Source of the DNA: Candidatus Methanomethylophilaceae archaeon | GTDB taxonomy: Archaea; Thermoplasmatota; Thermoplasmata; Methanomassiliicoccales; Methanomethylophilaceae | Direction of reading: 5' to 3' | Assembly (NCBI GenBank): GCA_017519045.1 | Contig: JAFWTC010000027.1 | Coordinates: 35,520 to 99,519, forward strand | DNA: 64,000 nt | In this document: positions 35,432-45,650 of the stretch, piece after piece | Layout of the letters: the number at the start of each line of letters is the position of its first letter | Numbering within the stretch: position 1 is the first letter of the stretch | The notes under the pieces: model-generated | What the model saw: the letters and a program-made list of their open reading frames with translations, nothing else | Told to the model about the DNA's origin: nothing | Database searches by the model: none | Translations under genes and position numbers: made by a program

Positions 35432-36836
35432 CGTCCCAAGCCTCCATGGCATCCGTTATCCTCTTGTCGCGTCCATCGGACAGGAGCTCGTCGTTGTATC
35501 TGTAAAGCGGTCCGCCAGGCCTTGAATACATGACGACGGAATAGCATCCGAGCAGGCTTGACAGAAGTTGGACTGCGCCGTGTCTTCCGGAACCTTCCAT
35601 GAACGTCATCGCGTTGTCGAGACGGGCGTCGAAGGACCTCTGATGCGCGACGCCGCGGGCAGTCGCCTCCGATTTCGCCTTGACTATGCCGTCCCTCGTC
35701 CTGTCAAGTCCTTTGAGCGCGTTAATGCAGAAGGATGACGATTTGGCAACGTCGCCCGTGGTTGGGGAGGAAAGCTTCCGGGACAGTTCCTCGCCGGAGC
35801 GTCTCAGCCATTCTTCCGGATCCTCCCCGCCGTAGGAGTCCAGAAGGCTCATTAGCGCCTCGAGGCAGAGCCCTTCCTCCGCTTCGGAGTTGAGCCTGCC
35901 CACGATCATGGATATGACGGACAGCCTCTCCTCCGCATCGGCATTCTCCAGAGAGGACCCATGGGCGGCGCCGTCGAGTATCGAGCCCACGTCATGCTCC
36001 TTGCCGTATCTTCTATGGAAATCCAGGTATCTCTTGAACTCCGCCGCTATGTCGGGGTCGCGTATGTATTGGGATATCAAGGGGATCCCCACCGGCAGAC
36101 CGATGCGGTCGTGTTCCTTCAGGACCGCGGAGAGGTCCTCCCATGAACGCGGGGTGGCGAACCTGTATCCTCCTGGGGTCCTTTCCATCGACATGAGGCT
36201 GCCCGGCTTTACGCTCAGGTAGTATCTGACGGCATCATGAACGCCGGCCCCGGCGGCGTATCTGAGCCAGACATCGGCGTCCGGCTCCACCTCTATGAGC
36301 CTTACCCTGTCCGACGTGGCGACGTCGAGCTCCCTAGCCGACTCGTTGTATTCCGGAGGGTTTCCGGCGGCGGTCAGAATCCAGCCGTCAGGTATCCTGT
36401 GCGGTCCGAGCTTCTTGTTCTGGAGGAGGTCCAGCATGGCCGCGGCCAGGGTCTCGGATACGCAGTTGACCTCGTCTATGAACAGTATGCCCTCCCTGTG
36501 CCCGCTCCTCTCCATCTCGTCGTATACGGAGGCCACGATTTCGCTCATCGTGTATCTCGTCACGGCCTCCTCCGTTCCGCCGTAGATCGCCTTTTCAATC
36601 ATGGGCAGCCCTATGGCGGACTGGCGGGTGTGATGGGTCATCGCGTATCCGACGTATCCTATCCCGAGCTCCGCTGCCACTTGCGACATGATCGCGGTCT
36701 TTCCAAGGCCCGGCGCCCCCATGATGACCAGGGGCCTCTGTTTGGACCGGGGTATGGAATAGTCGCCGTTCTCGTCGTGGCTCAGGTATGACGTAATCGC
36801 ATCCCTGATGCAATCCTTGGCTTCCTGTATGTTCAT
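35418..36836 (-). CDS. MoxR-like AAA ATPase
   Basis: A MoxR-family ATPase with Walker A GAPGLGKT (about residue 39), Walker B ILFIDEVN, sensor ILTAAGNPPE and the C-terminal lid. Such ATPases act with VWA proteins as metal-inserting or complex-remodelling chaperones; a VWA gene lies immediately upstream with an ATGA overlap. The recognisable protein ends DAMEAWDDAAH. CGA follows at 35418-35420, giving 472 residues; the standard stop is TGA at 35355-35357, reached only after three more CGA codons. Confidence 0.85.
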
Positions 36837-38092
36837 GGAGTCCCTCCGAAACCGCGAAGCTCGGCCGTAGTAACCTCCAGCTTCATCGCCCAAGGAGGCA
36901 CCTCGTGGCTCCTGCATCTGTCGTCGCAGAACACGAACACGGCGTCGTACCTCGGCCTCCTCTCAGGATACGTGCCGAGACCGTCTGTGAAGTACATGAG
37001 GCCCTTTAAATTCTTGAGGTCGCCGTTCTCGATGAGTTCGTCCACATAGCGGAACACCGGGCGGAAATCCGTTCCTCCGCCCCCTTCGAGCTTGAATCCG
37101 CTCATGAGCTCGGAGATGTCCTCTTTGGATCCGACGACGTCGTCCCTTCTGACCATGTCGTCGCATTGGATCACGTGGAGGCGCGACCCTTTTCCGTCGC
37201 AGGAGAGCATCAGGGCGGAGAACGTCTCTTCGAGAAATGTCTCTACTGACTCCCTCATCGTGGAACCGGACGTGTCCACCGCGATCACGAATTCCTTGAG
37301 CATCCGACGTTCGGAGGACTCCAGGGAGTCCACCAGCGGCATGTTCCCGTAGGTCGACAGGCCGTACGTGTAGTATATCGGGTCGAATTCAGACGGGTCC
37401 TCTCCGACGGCGGTCCCGCGGGACATGAACTTCCTGAGGAAACCGCGGTAGTCGTAGCGCCTCCTGTTCCTTATCCTGAGGACTGACAGGAGGGCGTTGG
37501 AGCCTTCTCCGGTCTTTCTTATGAAACCCTCGGTCTCCGCCATGGCCTGCTGCGCCATCTCCGCCCATCTCCCGTCATCCGCCGGGGCGCGGAAAGCGGG
37601 GTCGTCCCTTCTGAACATGGAATCGTAAGAGCCCCTCTCCCATTCGCGGAGGGAGGAGATGTGGCCCTCCATGAGCAAAGGCACCGGGGCCTTGGCGCGC
37701 TTGAAGCTCCTCTCGCATGCGTACATGCGCTCATCCCTCCCTGGGATGGCGGTGTGCGGGGTGTCCAACGAATCCAGGACGTACTCGACCACGATGTCTT
37801 CCGCCAGCGATACGGCGTCGGACACCTCGTCCCCGGAATGTCCCAGAAGCAGATGGAACGCGCAGTGGGCCAATTGGCGGGCGGGGAGGTTGTTGCACTC
37901 CCTGTAGTCTGCGATCACGCTCTCCTCGAAGAACGTCACGCGTCCGTTCCCGATCACGGGCCTTCCGGACCCGGGAACCACATCGACGTCGAGGGAGATC
38001 ACCGACTGAACGAGGAACCTCATGTCGAGGCAGAGCATGTCGGCGGCCAAGGACATGATCTCTTCGCCTAGGCCGTCGGCACGTCCGCTCAT
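36833..38092 (-). CDS. VWA-like domain protein (DUF2201) partner of the AAA ATPase
   Basis: The 419-residue protein has an N-terminal metallopeptidase-like region (about 60-90; QLAHCAFHLLLGHSGD). The C-terminal VWA-like domain (about 270-415)'s MIDAS motif reads AVDTSGSTM, with later GGGGTDFRPV and FTDGLG. DUF2201/VWA proteins with MoxR ATPases are a known pairing. It is the first gene of the pair, starting 43 nt after the tadC end. Confidence 0.85.
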   Translation of the reverse strand: MSGRADGLGEEIMSLAADMLCLDMRFLVQSVISLDVDVVPGSGRPVIGNGRVTFFEESVIADYRECNNLPARQLAHCAFHLLLGHSGDEVSDAVSLAEDIVVEYVLDSLDTPHTAIPGRDERMYACERSFKRAKAPVPLLMEGHISSLREWERGSYDSMFRRDDPAFRAPADDGRWAEMAQQAMAETEGFIRKTGEGSNALLSVLRIRNRRRYDYRGFLRKFMSRGTAVGEDPSEFDPIYYTYGLSTYGNMPLVDSLESSERRMLKEFVIAVDTSGSTMRESVETFLEETFSALMLSCDGKGSRLHVIQCDDMVRRDDVVGSKEDISELMSGFKLEGGGGTDFRPVFRYVDELIENGDLKNLKGLMYFTDGLGTYPERRPRYDAVFVFCDDRCRSHEVPPWAMKLEVTTAELRGFGGTP

Positions 38093-38135
38093 GATTTGGA
38101 ATCGCCTGCTACGTATTTCATGATGCGCTGCCGCC

Positions 38136-39542
38136 TCGGAAGGAGATTCCGCAGCAGATGCAGAACACCGCCTGGGACAGGGGGCAGAGCGCGCAGAACC
38201 TCCACAAGGCCGCGCGGAAGCTCTCTCCGCTGCCCAGCCCCGAGAGCAGGACCGAGATCGTCAGGCTGAGCTCTGCAAGATAGACGGAGAGTATGAGCGA
38301 CGTCTCATCCAGGCTCTGGAACCCGGAGAGTCCCGAGAGAGGCTCCAGCATCGCCACGCTCATGCCCAATATCATCGGCGCGAACAGCATCGACGTGGCC
38401 ATCATCATGTCGGTCATGCTCTTCAGGCTGAGCTCCAGGCTCCTGCGCGCGTGGTTCTGGTTCTGGAACTGCCGTCCCAGGGCTATGGCGAGCTTTCCCG
38501 CGTCGGACACGTCGCGCCTGGAGCAGCGATAGACGTCCGTGAGCGCTATCGCCATGTCTTCCGATATCGGCTTGATGGACCTGGAAATGGCCCTGCCGAC
38601 GTCGCCGCGGCATAGCAGCAGCTCGCGGGACATGGACTCCCCGGCGTCATCGCATTCCTTCCGCATGCTTATGGCCTCAGGGGCGGCCCTTTCGAAGTTT
38701 TCGCCTGACATCATCCTGTTCCCCATGTCGAAGACGGAGTCCCTGAGCCCCTGCTCGCATTTCGAGAGCCTCCTCTCCCTTCTGATGTCCGGGTGGTTCA
38801 GCATCATCGTGATCAGGCAGGCGGGGGTCAGGGAGAGCAGGATCAGCCATCCCTCGTCGCATCCGAATGCAATGCAGGCAATGGCGCAGGGGATCGCCAG
38901 CAGCATCGGCAAGGCGCAGCGGCGGTCCTGGCGGCCGTGCCTGACGAGGAGGAAAGGGTTGGTGTTCCTCATCCATACCGCTATCGTCAGTATCGTCGCG
39001 GGTATGGCCGCCAGCGTCACGAACACGATCGCGCCCTGGTCCATGGCGCCGGGGCCCAGCATCCCACCTATGCTGAGCATCGGGAGGATAGACATGAGGA
39101 TCATGGGAACGAGTATCCCCAATCCGAAGATCGTCATGAACGGGGTGTTCAACGATGCCCCATACGCCCTTCCCATGTCCTTCACGGCTCCTAGGGAGAT
39201 GTCGGAGGCATCCTTGAGCATCCCGGTCCGCTCTTCTGAGCTGGACGATTCCGAGGCCGCGATGCAGAGGTGTATCGCACGCCTGTATCCTGCGGCCTCC
39301 TCCGGTAGCCGGGACAACGTCTCGGCCACGCAGGACGACATGCTTCCGCAGGCTTTAGTGTCCATCCTGCGGGATATCCTCGAGAACAGCATCCTGGACA
39401 GCTCCGGCCCCTCCTCGGCTATCATCCTGACGGCCGAGTCCAGGGAGCCGCCCGATTCCAGGGAGGACGTCATCATTCCGACGACCGTCGGGCATTCGTT
39501 CAGCAGCCTTTTGCTGTCGATCTTGCTCACCGAATCGCGCAC
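38136..39542 (-). CDS. tadC: Type II/IV secretion F-type membrane platform protein (TadC-like)
   Basis: This 468-residue integral membrane protein carries two T2SSF domains (about 10-130 and 280-400). Their helices flank LSIGGMLGPGAM and the C-terminal FAPMILGMSVAMLEPLSG segment. It anchors the pilus assembly ATPase encoded upstream. The GTG start overlaps the tadA end (GTGCGCGA, 8 nt). CGA at 38136-38138 follows ICCGISF; the standard stop is TGA at 38118-38120, six codons further. Confidence 0.82.
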
Positions 39543-41319
39543 CAGCTGCCACCGTCCTTCTCTTTAACTCCTCCAGCACCGATTCGGCGGTGGCGGTCGG
39601 AGGCATCCGCGACAGGATGTCGTTGGCTAGGAGTATCCATTCCGGCTCCAGGAACCTCTCCTTCCTCTTCCCGATCTCGGCAAGATATGCGCGCATGGCC
39701 GCCCTGGCGCGGATCTCCTTCATGGCCTCCATCTTTCCGAGCCTCGACGTCTGCATCGCCCTCTTCATGACGGGGGTGTCCAGCAGCCTGGTCTGATCGG
39801 TCGCGTCTACGAACTTTCCCGTCTCGTACGACGTCACCACCAGCTCGTTCACCCTCCTGGCAAGGTTGCCGGTGCGCCTGTCCTTGACCGTCCCCAGGGT
39901 CACCACCACGTCCGTGGCCATGAACGCCTCAGGCGCGATCCCCATGTCGTGGACCATGCGGTCGTATACAGACTTGGCCGATTCGCCGTGTATCGTCCCC
40001 ATGATGGCGCTTCCGGCTTTCCCGGTGCGCATGCTCTGGTACAGTATGCGGGCCTCCTCCCCTCTAACCTCCCCGACGACTATCGCGGACTCGCCCATGC
40101 GCAGGGACACCCTTAGGGCCTCGTCCGCTCCCGACAGGTGCCCGTCTCCCGACCTGTCGTCCATGAGCAAGGTCTGTATCTTGTATCCGAGGGAGCGCAT
40201 CTGCTCCCCTGGCAGCTCGATCGTGTCCTCTATGGTGAGTATCCTCTGGCCCAGCGGGAACTCGAACATGAGCGCGGCCAGAAGCGAGCTCTTTCCCGCT
40301 CCTCTCGCGCCGCATATCAGGAACGTGGAGCGGTTGTTCACCAGGAACGAGAGCAGGCCTGCCGAGCGCGCGTCTATGGTCCCGTTGGCTATGAGCCTCG
40401 TGAGCGTCCACGGCCTGACCGAATGCTTTCTGATCGCCAGAGCCTCCCCGTTGGGGCTCATGGGGAATCCAATCACGGTTGCCCTGGCGTCGAATTCCTT
40501 GAAATCAGTCTCCAGCACAGGCGAGGATTGGCAGAACCTCAGCCCGCTCTCGCGCTTCAGGATGTTTATGAGGTTCCCCATCTCCATGCGGTCGATTATC
40601 AGGTTGGTCCTGCACCTCATGTGCGCATTGACCCCCTCCACCCCGTTCACGGTGACATGTATGCGGCTGGCGTCGCATGGCGCGTCCACGTACACGTCCT
40701 CGATGTGAGGATCGGAAAGAAGGACTTCGAAGATGCCTGCGCCCACGGAATGCCTGTAGGAGGCTGAGCACACGTCGTTGATGAGCGAGTCCACGTCCTT
40801 GTCCTCCCCGTAGGCCTTGCGGACGTCGTCGTATCTGTTCGTCAGAATCGAACGGGCGGTGCCCATGACGGAGTCCCTGTCCAGCCTTCCGCCACGTATG
40901 CGGTATGTTGCCCTGATGTCCCTGATCACATCAGAGATCAGGGCATTCATGTCGTCCGGCAGGCTGTACTCGGACGGGATTACGGAATACTCGGTCTGTC
41001 CGTCATCGGTGAGTCCGATGGTGACGGATGCTGCCCCGGTTCTGTACTTGCTGAGGACCTTCACGTCGGAGGGATACGTGAGCCAGCAGTTCGTGTAGGA
41101 CGGCTTGGACCGGACGTCCTTGACCACCATGGCTCCGAACAGGGAGGTGAAGTCGTTCTTGGATGCCAGAGGATCGTGGGGCTGGGTCTCGCGGTCGCTC
41201 TCGAAGAACGGGCCCTCGTCCGTTTCCGCGTCATCCCATTGGAACTTTCCCTCAGCGATCATCTCGCGCTCGCGGCCGGGCCCTATTCTGAACTGCCGCC
41301 AGGGGGCTATCATCTCCAT
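39535..41319 (-). CDS. tadA: Type IV pilus/Tad secretion ATPase (TadA/FlaI-like)
   Basis: The 594-residue traffic ATPase powers pilin assembly. An N-terminal domain (about 1-280) precedes the RecA-like core: Walker A CGARGAGKSS, the Asp box TIEDTIELPG, Walker B-like AIVVGEVRGEEA and the His box MGTIHGES. CGA at 39535-39537 follows RRTVAAGA, giving an 8-nt overlap with tadC. The standard stop is TGA at 39355-39357, 60 codons into tadC. The start overlaps the upstream Cys-rich gene as CGATG; a second ATG lies two codons in. Confidence 0.88.
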
Positions 41320-41873
41320 CGGTATTGCCTCCCGGGGGCCCTGGACATACGTTCGTTTATCTCTGCAATCCTGTTTTCGATCTGCTCCAACGCGCGGCGG
41401 GTGCGCTGGACGCATCCTTCGCATTCCTTTCCCGGAGGGCGCTTGCCTTGGAGTGTCGCATGCGCGGCTCCCAATCCGTCCGAAGGGAACCTGTCCCAGA
41501 CCGCCCCGACCACTTTCCCCTTGTAGAGGTCGCACATCGAGCACCTCCCCTTCGGAGGCTCTTGCGGCAGCGACCATCTCATCACCGAAGCCGTGTCTTT
41601 GATCATCCTGCCCGAGCGCCCGGATATCTCTATGTCCTTGCCGGTGCGGAGGACTATCCTGTCGGAGCTTCCCGTGGCGCACATCGTCCTGACCATGCAG
41701 CCTATGCATTCGGCCGTTCCGGGGTCGGGCGTGAACCTGCATCTCGAGCAGTTGATGATCAGGGCGTCGTCAGACACCGATGCCGACGGCGCCTTCGAAG
41801 GGCGGGAGTCCGTGCTTTTCCTGCCATCGTTCCTCCCGGACGGGGATTTCTTCTTCCAGTTCAACGTATGCAT
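41319..41873 (-). CDS. Cys-rich protein with four CxxC motifs, first gene of the tad operon
   Basis: This 184-residue soluble protein has a basic N-terminus and two paired CxxC sites: NCSRC...ECIGC (about 52-70) and RCSMC...ECEGC (about 115-165). These could bind two zinc or Fe-S centres. I do not recognise the family. The ATG is 24 nt from a TATA box. CGA at 41319-41321 ends the gene with a one-base overlap on tadA; the standard stop is TGA at 41310-41312. Cotranscription with tadA and tadC suggests a regulatory or assembly role, which is inference. Confidence 0.65.
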
Positions 41874-41890
41874 GCGGATGCTCTGGGGAT

Positions 41891-41902
41891 TCGGATATAA
41901 CC
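41891..41902 (-). promoter_or_regulatory. TATA box for the Cys-rich/tad operon
   Basis: The minus strand reads GGTTATATCC, centred 24 nt before the ATG at 41873. Confidence 0.5.
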
Positions 41903-41930
41903 AATGGACGCGTGCATGCACGGTGCGATA

Positions 41931-41941
41931 ATCCTTATACC
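41931..41941 (+). promoter_or_regulatory. TATA box for the U32 peptidase gene
   Basis: ATCCTTATACC is centred 27 nt before the GTG at 41963. Confidence 0.5.
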
Positions 41942-41962
41942 GCATCGGCAGATAGGTGGAGC

Positions 41963-43870
41963 GTGGAAATACTGTCGCCCGTAGGGTCTCCAGATAGTCT
42001 TCCGGCTGCTGTCCTGGCCGGCGCCGACGCCGTTTATCTGGCCGGAAAGGATTTCGGCGCCCGCGCATTCGCCGGCAACTTCAGCGATTCTGAGCTGGAA
42101 GGCGCCGTCGGATACGCTCACGACCATGGCGTCAAGGTGCATGTCACCGTGAACACACTGGTCAAGGGAAGCGAGATGGACGACGCCGTGTCCTTCGTCA
42201 GGTTCCTGGCAGACATCGGCGCCGACGCCGTCATCGTCCAGGACCTGGGTCTTCTGAAATGCCTTACCAGTGTGGACATCGCTAAGCATGCCTCGACGCA
42301 GATGCAGGTCCATTCGTTGGAAGGCTTGAAATGGTGCGCCGAGAACGGATTGGACAGGGCGGTGCTGGCCAGGGAGCTGACGATGGAGGAACTGTCCTCC
42401 ATGGTCCCCGATTCCCCCATCGAGACCGAGGTGTTCATACAGGGCGCGCTGTGCTATTGCGTGTCCGGAGGATGCCTGATGTCCAGCCACATCGGCGGAC
42501 GCAGCGGCAACAGGGGCTCTTGCGCTCAACCATGCAGGAAAAAGTATGCCTCGGAGACCAAGACGGGCTATCTCCTCAGCTGTGCGGACCTCTTCGGTCT
42601 CGACTATATGGACGATCTGAGAAGGCTGGGGGTCACGTCCCTGAAGATAGAGGGGCGCATGAGGTCGCCCGCCTATTCGTACCTGGCCACCAAGGTCTAC
42701 TCCATGGCCGACAAGGGCGAGGGCGGCAATGAGTTCGACGACGCCTTGAAGCTTCTGAGGACCGTCTTCAACCGGGGGACCTGCTCCGGATATCTGGGCA
42801 AGTTCGTGTCCCCGGTTCAGCCGGAATACCCTGACAACAGGGGCTTCCTCCTAGGCGAGGTCAAGATCAGGGACAGGGTCATGGACGTGAGCCAGATATC
42901 GGACGAGATAGGAATCAGGGACGGGCTGTCCCTGTTCATCGGGGACACGAAGGCCGGCGGATTCAAGGTATCCAGCCTCAAGCCCATCCGCATCCCCTTC
43001 AAGATACCTGACGGAAGATATTCGCTTTACCGTACCTACGATCCGCGCATAGACGACATCAAGAACCTCATCGGGCCGGCGCCGCCGCTTTCCGGATCCA
43101 CGCAGAGGCGCCCCATGAGGATGAAGACCAACACTTATCCGAGGGAGCAGTCCCGGATGCAGCTTTCCTACTACGTGTCCAGCATAAAGACAATGGAGGC
43201 AGCTTTGCCGTACGCGGACCGCATCTACTTCGACAACATGGACAAGATCGAGGAGGCCAGGGAGATATGCACCTCCGCGGACAGGGAGTTCGTCACACTT
43301 CTTCCGCGCTTCGATCCGGCCGACGAGTTCCGCGAAACCGAGTATCCGGTGATGGTGAACACGGTGGGCCAGTATCGCGCGTGCGCCGGCGCCAAGAGGA
43401 TATACGGCAGCTCCGTCCTCAACGCGTTCAACCATTTCTTCCCGTTGAAGCTCCATCAGCTCACCCTTTCCACGGAGATGTCCAAAGGGGAGATCTCCGA
43501 GATGTCGCTACATTATCCCTCGAGGCTGGAGGTAATGGCGTTCGGTCGGACGGAGCTGATGCTCACCCGCGACCCGGGGATGGATTCGTGCACCCTGACT
43601 GACGAGAGGGGGGCCTCGTTCCCCGTCTATAGGGACAAGAGGGGATATTCCCACATCCTGAATTCCGTGGACCTTTACTTGGTGGACAGCATACAGGACC
43701 TCAGGGAGATGGGCGTGTCATCCGTGGGATTGGACCTGAGGAGGCGCCCTCCGGCGCTGGCTAAGGCCGTGGGAGAGATGTGCCTCAGGCCGGATCGGGC
43801 GAAGAGGGAGAAGATCACCGAGATGTGCGGCGGGTCGTTCACGCGCGGCCTCTACCAGCGCGGAGTGTGA
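41963..43870 (+). CDS. U32 family peptidase
   Basis: The 635-residue protein has a TIM-barrel-like N-terminal domain (LSPVGSPDSLPAAVLAGADAVYLAG) and the U32 signature EVFIQGALCYCVSGGCLMSS followed by GNRGSCAQPCRKKY. The four conserved Cys probably hold an Fe-S cluster, as in U32 proteins that modify tRNA or rRNA; peptidase activity is not certain. A second, more divergent half follows (about 390-620). The GTG start fits both the family N-terminus and a TATA box 27 nt upstream. Confidence 0.88.
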   Translation: MEILSPVGSPDSLPAAVLAGADAVYLAGKDFGARAFAGNFSDSELEGAVGYAHDHGVKVHVTVNTLVKGSEMDDAVSFVRFLADIGADAVIVQDLGLLKCLTSVDIAKHASTQMQVHSLEGLKWCAENGLDRAVLARELTMEELSSMVPDSPIETEVFIQGALCYCVSGGCLMSSHIGGRSGNRGSCAQPCRKKYASETKTGYLLSCADLFGLDYMDDLRRLGVTSLKIEGRMRSPAYSYLATKVYSMADKGEGGNEFDDALKLLRTVFNRGTCSGYLGKFVSPVQPEYPDNRGFLLGEVKIRDRVMDVSQISDEIGIRDGLSLFIGDTKAGGFKVSSLKPIRIPFKIPDGRYSLYRTYDPRIDDIKNLIGPAPPLSGSTQRRPMRMKTNTYPREQSRMQLSYYVSSIKTMEAALPYADRIYFDNMDKIEEAREICTSADREFVTLLPRFDPADEFRETEYPVMVNTVGQYRACAGAKRIYGSSVLNAFNHFFPLKLHQLTLSTEMSKGEISEMSLHYPSRLEVMAFGRTELMLTRDPGMDSCTLTDERGASFPVYRDKRGYSHILNSVDLYLVDSIQDLREMGVSSVGLDLRRRPPALAKAVGEMCLRPDRAKREKITEMCGGSFTRGLYQRGV

Positions 43871-43884
43871 CCGCACGCCCTTGG

Positions 43885-43893
43885 ATTAAATAC
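43885..43893 (+). promoter_or_regulatory. TATA box for the pilin-like gene pair
   Basis: ATTAAATAC is centred 26 nt before the ATG at 43915. Confidence 0.5.
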
Positions 43894-43914
43894 CGTCCTG
43901 ACGAAGAGCCCCCC

Positions 43915-44316
43915 ATGAAAGGGGACATCAGAGGTGATATGGGCTTCCTGGAGGCAACCTTGGCCTTCATGGCGGTCATGGTGGCGCTCACGGCGTTCCT
44001 GGGCGCCGTCACCGTGCTCGCGTCTTCCGAGACGGAGGACGACCTGCGCTTCGATATGAACGCATTGCGCGGAAACGTGGAGGACGGGCGCTTCGAGCCC
44101 GATTACGAGGACTACCTCCAGGAATACCTGGACGCCACCGGCCGCAGATACGTCAGGGTGGAGGCCACGGTCCCAGGGGGGTTCTGCGAGGCCGCCAGTG
44201 TGGTCCAGGCCGGGACGGACCCTGGCTCCGGATACACTTCGGCGTTCCATACGTCGACAGTCGGATGCGACGGGGGAAGGGTCGTTCCCGCGATGTACAA
44301 GGTGGTAGTATGCTGA
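43915..44316 (+). CDS. Pilin-like/TadE-like secreted protein 1
   Basis: This 133-residue protein has a short positively charged leader ending at Gly, then a hydrophobic helix beginning FLEATLAFMAVMVALTAFLG, typical of class III or type IV-like prepilins. A hydrophilic domain with two Cys follows. No prepilin peptidase is present in the window. It is paired with a second pilin-like gene (7-nt overlap) and probably uses the TadA/TadC platform encoded on the other strand. Confidence 0.65.
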   Translation: MKGDIRGDMGFLEATLAFMAVMVALTAFLGAVTVLASSETEDDLRFDMNALRGNVEDGRFEPDYEDYLQEYLDATGRRYVRVEATVPGGFCEAASVVQAGTDPGSGYTSAFHTSTVGCDGGRVVPAMYKVVVC

Positions 44317-44750
44317 AGGACTCCCGCGGCATCACCGCGTTTCTCGACGCCATGGTCTTCATGGGGATACTGGTGGTGGCGCTGTCGATGCTGTCTCCCG
44401 GGTTCAGCCATGCCGATGACGGGTCCCCCTCCGCCTCCGAGGTCCTGGACGCCATGGCCGCCTCTAAGGTGAGGATGAGCGACCTCTCATCCGACGGGGA
44501 CGACTCCCCCGTGTTCCTGACCGACATGGCGGCCTATTCCGTCCATACCGGGGACAGGCACGCCTTGGAGTACATCGACGCGATAATGAAGGCGCATTGC
44601 AGGGGGCATCCCTACAAGGTCACGCTGTCTTACGGGGACTCGACGGAGGATCTGGGCGAGAAGGACGTCAGAATAAGCTCGGGCGCCTCCGCCGTCTATC
44701 CGGTGACGGCGGGGGGCCAGTTGAGGATGACGATCGCGATAGGGGTGCGA
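44310..44750 (+). CDS. Pilin-like/TadE-like secreted protein 2
   Basis: A 146-residue companion of the preceding gene, with a leader MLKDSRG, hydrophobic helix ITAFLDAMVFMGILVVALSML and an extracellular domain ending VYPVTAGGQLRMTIAIGV. This matches the end of its neighbour (VVPAMYKVVVC) in style. CGA at 44748-44750 abuts the convergent ykgJ-like stop exactly (CGATCA). Under the standard code the frame runs to TGA at 45288-45290, entirely antisense to the neighbouring gene, which is implausible. Confidence 0.62.
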
Positions 44751-45272
44751 TCACGCCGGGACCACATCCTTCTTGCGTTCCCCTATTCTGTCTTTGATGG
44801 TGGATTTGATGACCTTGGTGCACGGCCAGGTGTCGTCCATGTAGGCTATCAGCTCGAGTATGTCGGCCTCCGGGTTGGTCAGAGCGAGGTAGACCCTGCT
44901 CATGAACATGGAGACCGCGTACGGGAAGTCGTCGCATATCTGCGGGCGGTCCTTCCATATCCTGCACCTGTTGTCCTTTCCCAGGAAGGCGCACGGAGAC
45001 GTCTTGGACAGCAGGAACCTGCCGTCGGGAGTGCGGTACAGGTATCCGTCGATGAACTCCGCGATGGTGAGGTCCGCGGCGGAGGCTATCCTTTCGAATT
45101 CCTCCGGCTTTATGACTATGTTCGGCTGGTGGCAGCATTTGCCGCACATCTCGCACGGGAACTCCGGCCTGTACGACATGCATATCTCGTAGGCGATGTC
45201 GAGGTTCCTCTCCATCTCGGGACTGATGGTGCCCAGTCCTTCGAGGACGTACTTCCCGCGATATACCGCCAT
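44751..45272 (-). CDS. YkgJ-family cysteine-cluster protein
   Basis: This 173-residue YkgJ-like zinc/iron-chelating domain protein has cysteines in FPCEMCGKCCHQPNI, SPCAFLGKDNRCRIWKDRPQICDDFPY. The family is thought to bind metal, but its function is unproven. The ATG overlaps the stop of the upstream Zn-ribbon membrane protein gene (ATGA). Confidence 0.85.
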   Translation of the reverse strand: MAVYRGKYVLEGLGTISPEMERNLDIAYEICMSYRPEFPCEMCGKCCHQPNIVIKPEEFERIASAADLTIAEFIDGYLYRTPDGRFLLSKTSPCAFLGKDNRCRIWKDRPQICDDFPYAVSMFMSRVYLALTNPEADILELIAYMDDTWPCTKVIKSTIKDRIGERKKDVVPA

Positions 45273-45622
45273 CAGAGCACCGCCTCGTAGAGCCCCAGCA
45301 TGAATCCGACCATGCTCAGCATGAGGCCTACGCCCGCGATCAGGGTGAGGAGCGTCTTCCTGTCCCCTCCGAGAAGGCGCGGGAGGTTGACCGCATATCC
45401 GCCCAGGACCATCCCGGCGGCTCCGAGGACGACTGCCGCGATGGCCGTGTCGTCCTTGATGCATAGCGCGGCGGCCGCGATTCCTATGACGAGAGCCAGC
45501 GCGCAGAACATGGCGGCGTTCGGCTTCCTTTCGGGCACGTACGGGATATCGGTCCTCCAGTCGCATTCCTTACAGAAGAGGACGTCCTCAGGGTTGTCGA
45601 ACCCGCATTTCGGACATTTCAT
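45272..45622 (-). CDS. Zinc-ribbon membrane protein
   Basis: This 116-residue protein begins with a zinc ribbon (MKCPKCGFDNPEDVLFCKEC), followed by a short linker and three or four membrane helices (about 38-112). The start is at the ATG giving MKCPKC; the frame upstream of it contains CGA. Such zinc-ribbon membrane proteins are common in archaea and uncharacterised. It overlaps ykgJ-like by 1 nt. Confidence 0.75.
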   Translation of the reverse strand: MKCPKCGFDNPEDVLFCKECDWRTDIPYVPERKPNAAMFCALALVIGIAAAALCIKDDTAIAAVVLGAAGMVLGGYAVNLPRLLGGDRKTLLTLIAGVGLMLSMVGFMLGLYEAVL

Positions 45623-45650
45623 GATTCGACGTAGAGCAGGGTGGTTCATA

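Noticed and set aside
44751..45290. Long tail of the second pilin-like gene antisense to the ykgJ-like gene
   Set aside because: The antisense strand carries a clear cysteine-cluster family; the tail resembles no pilin and begins exactly at the CGA.
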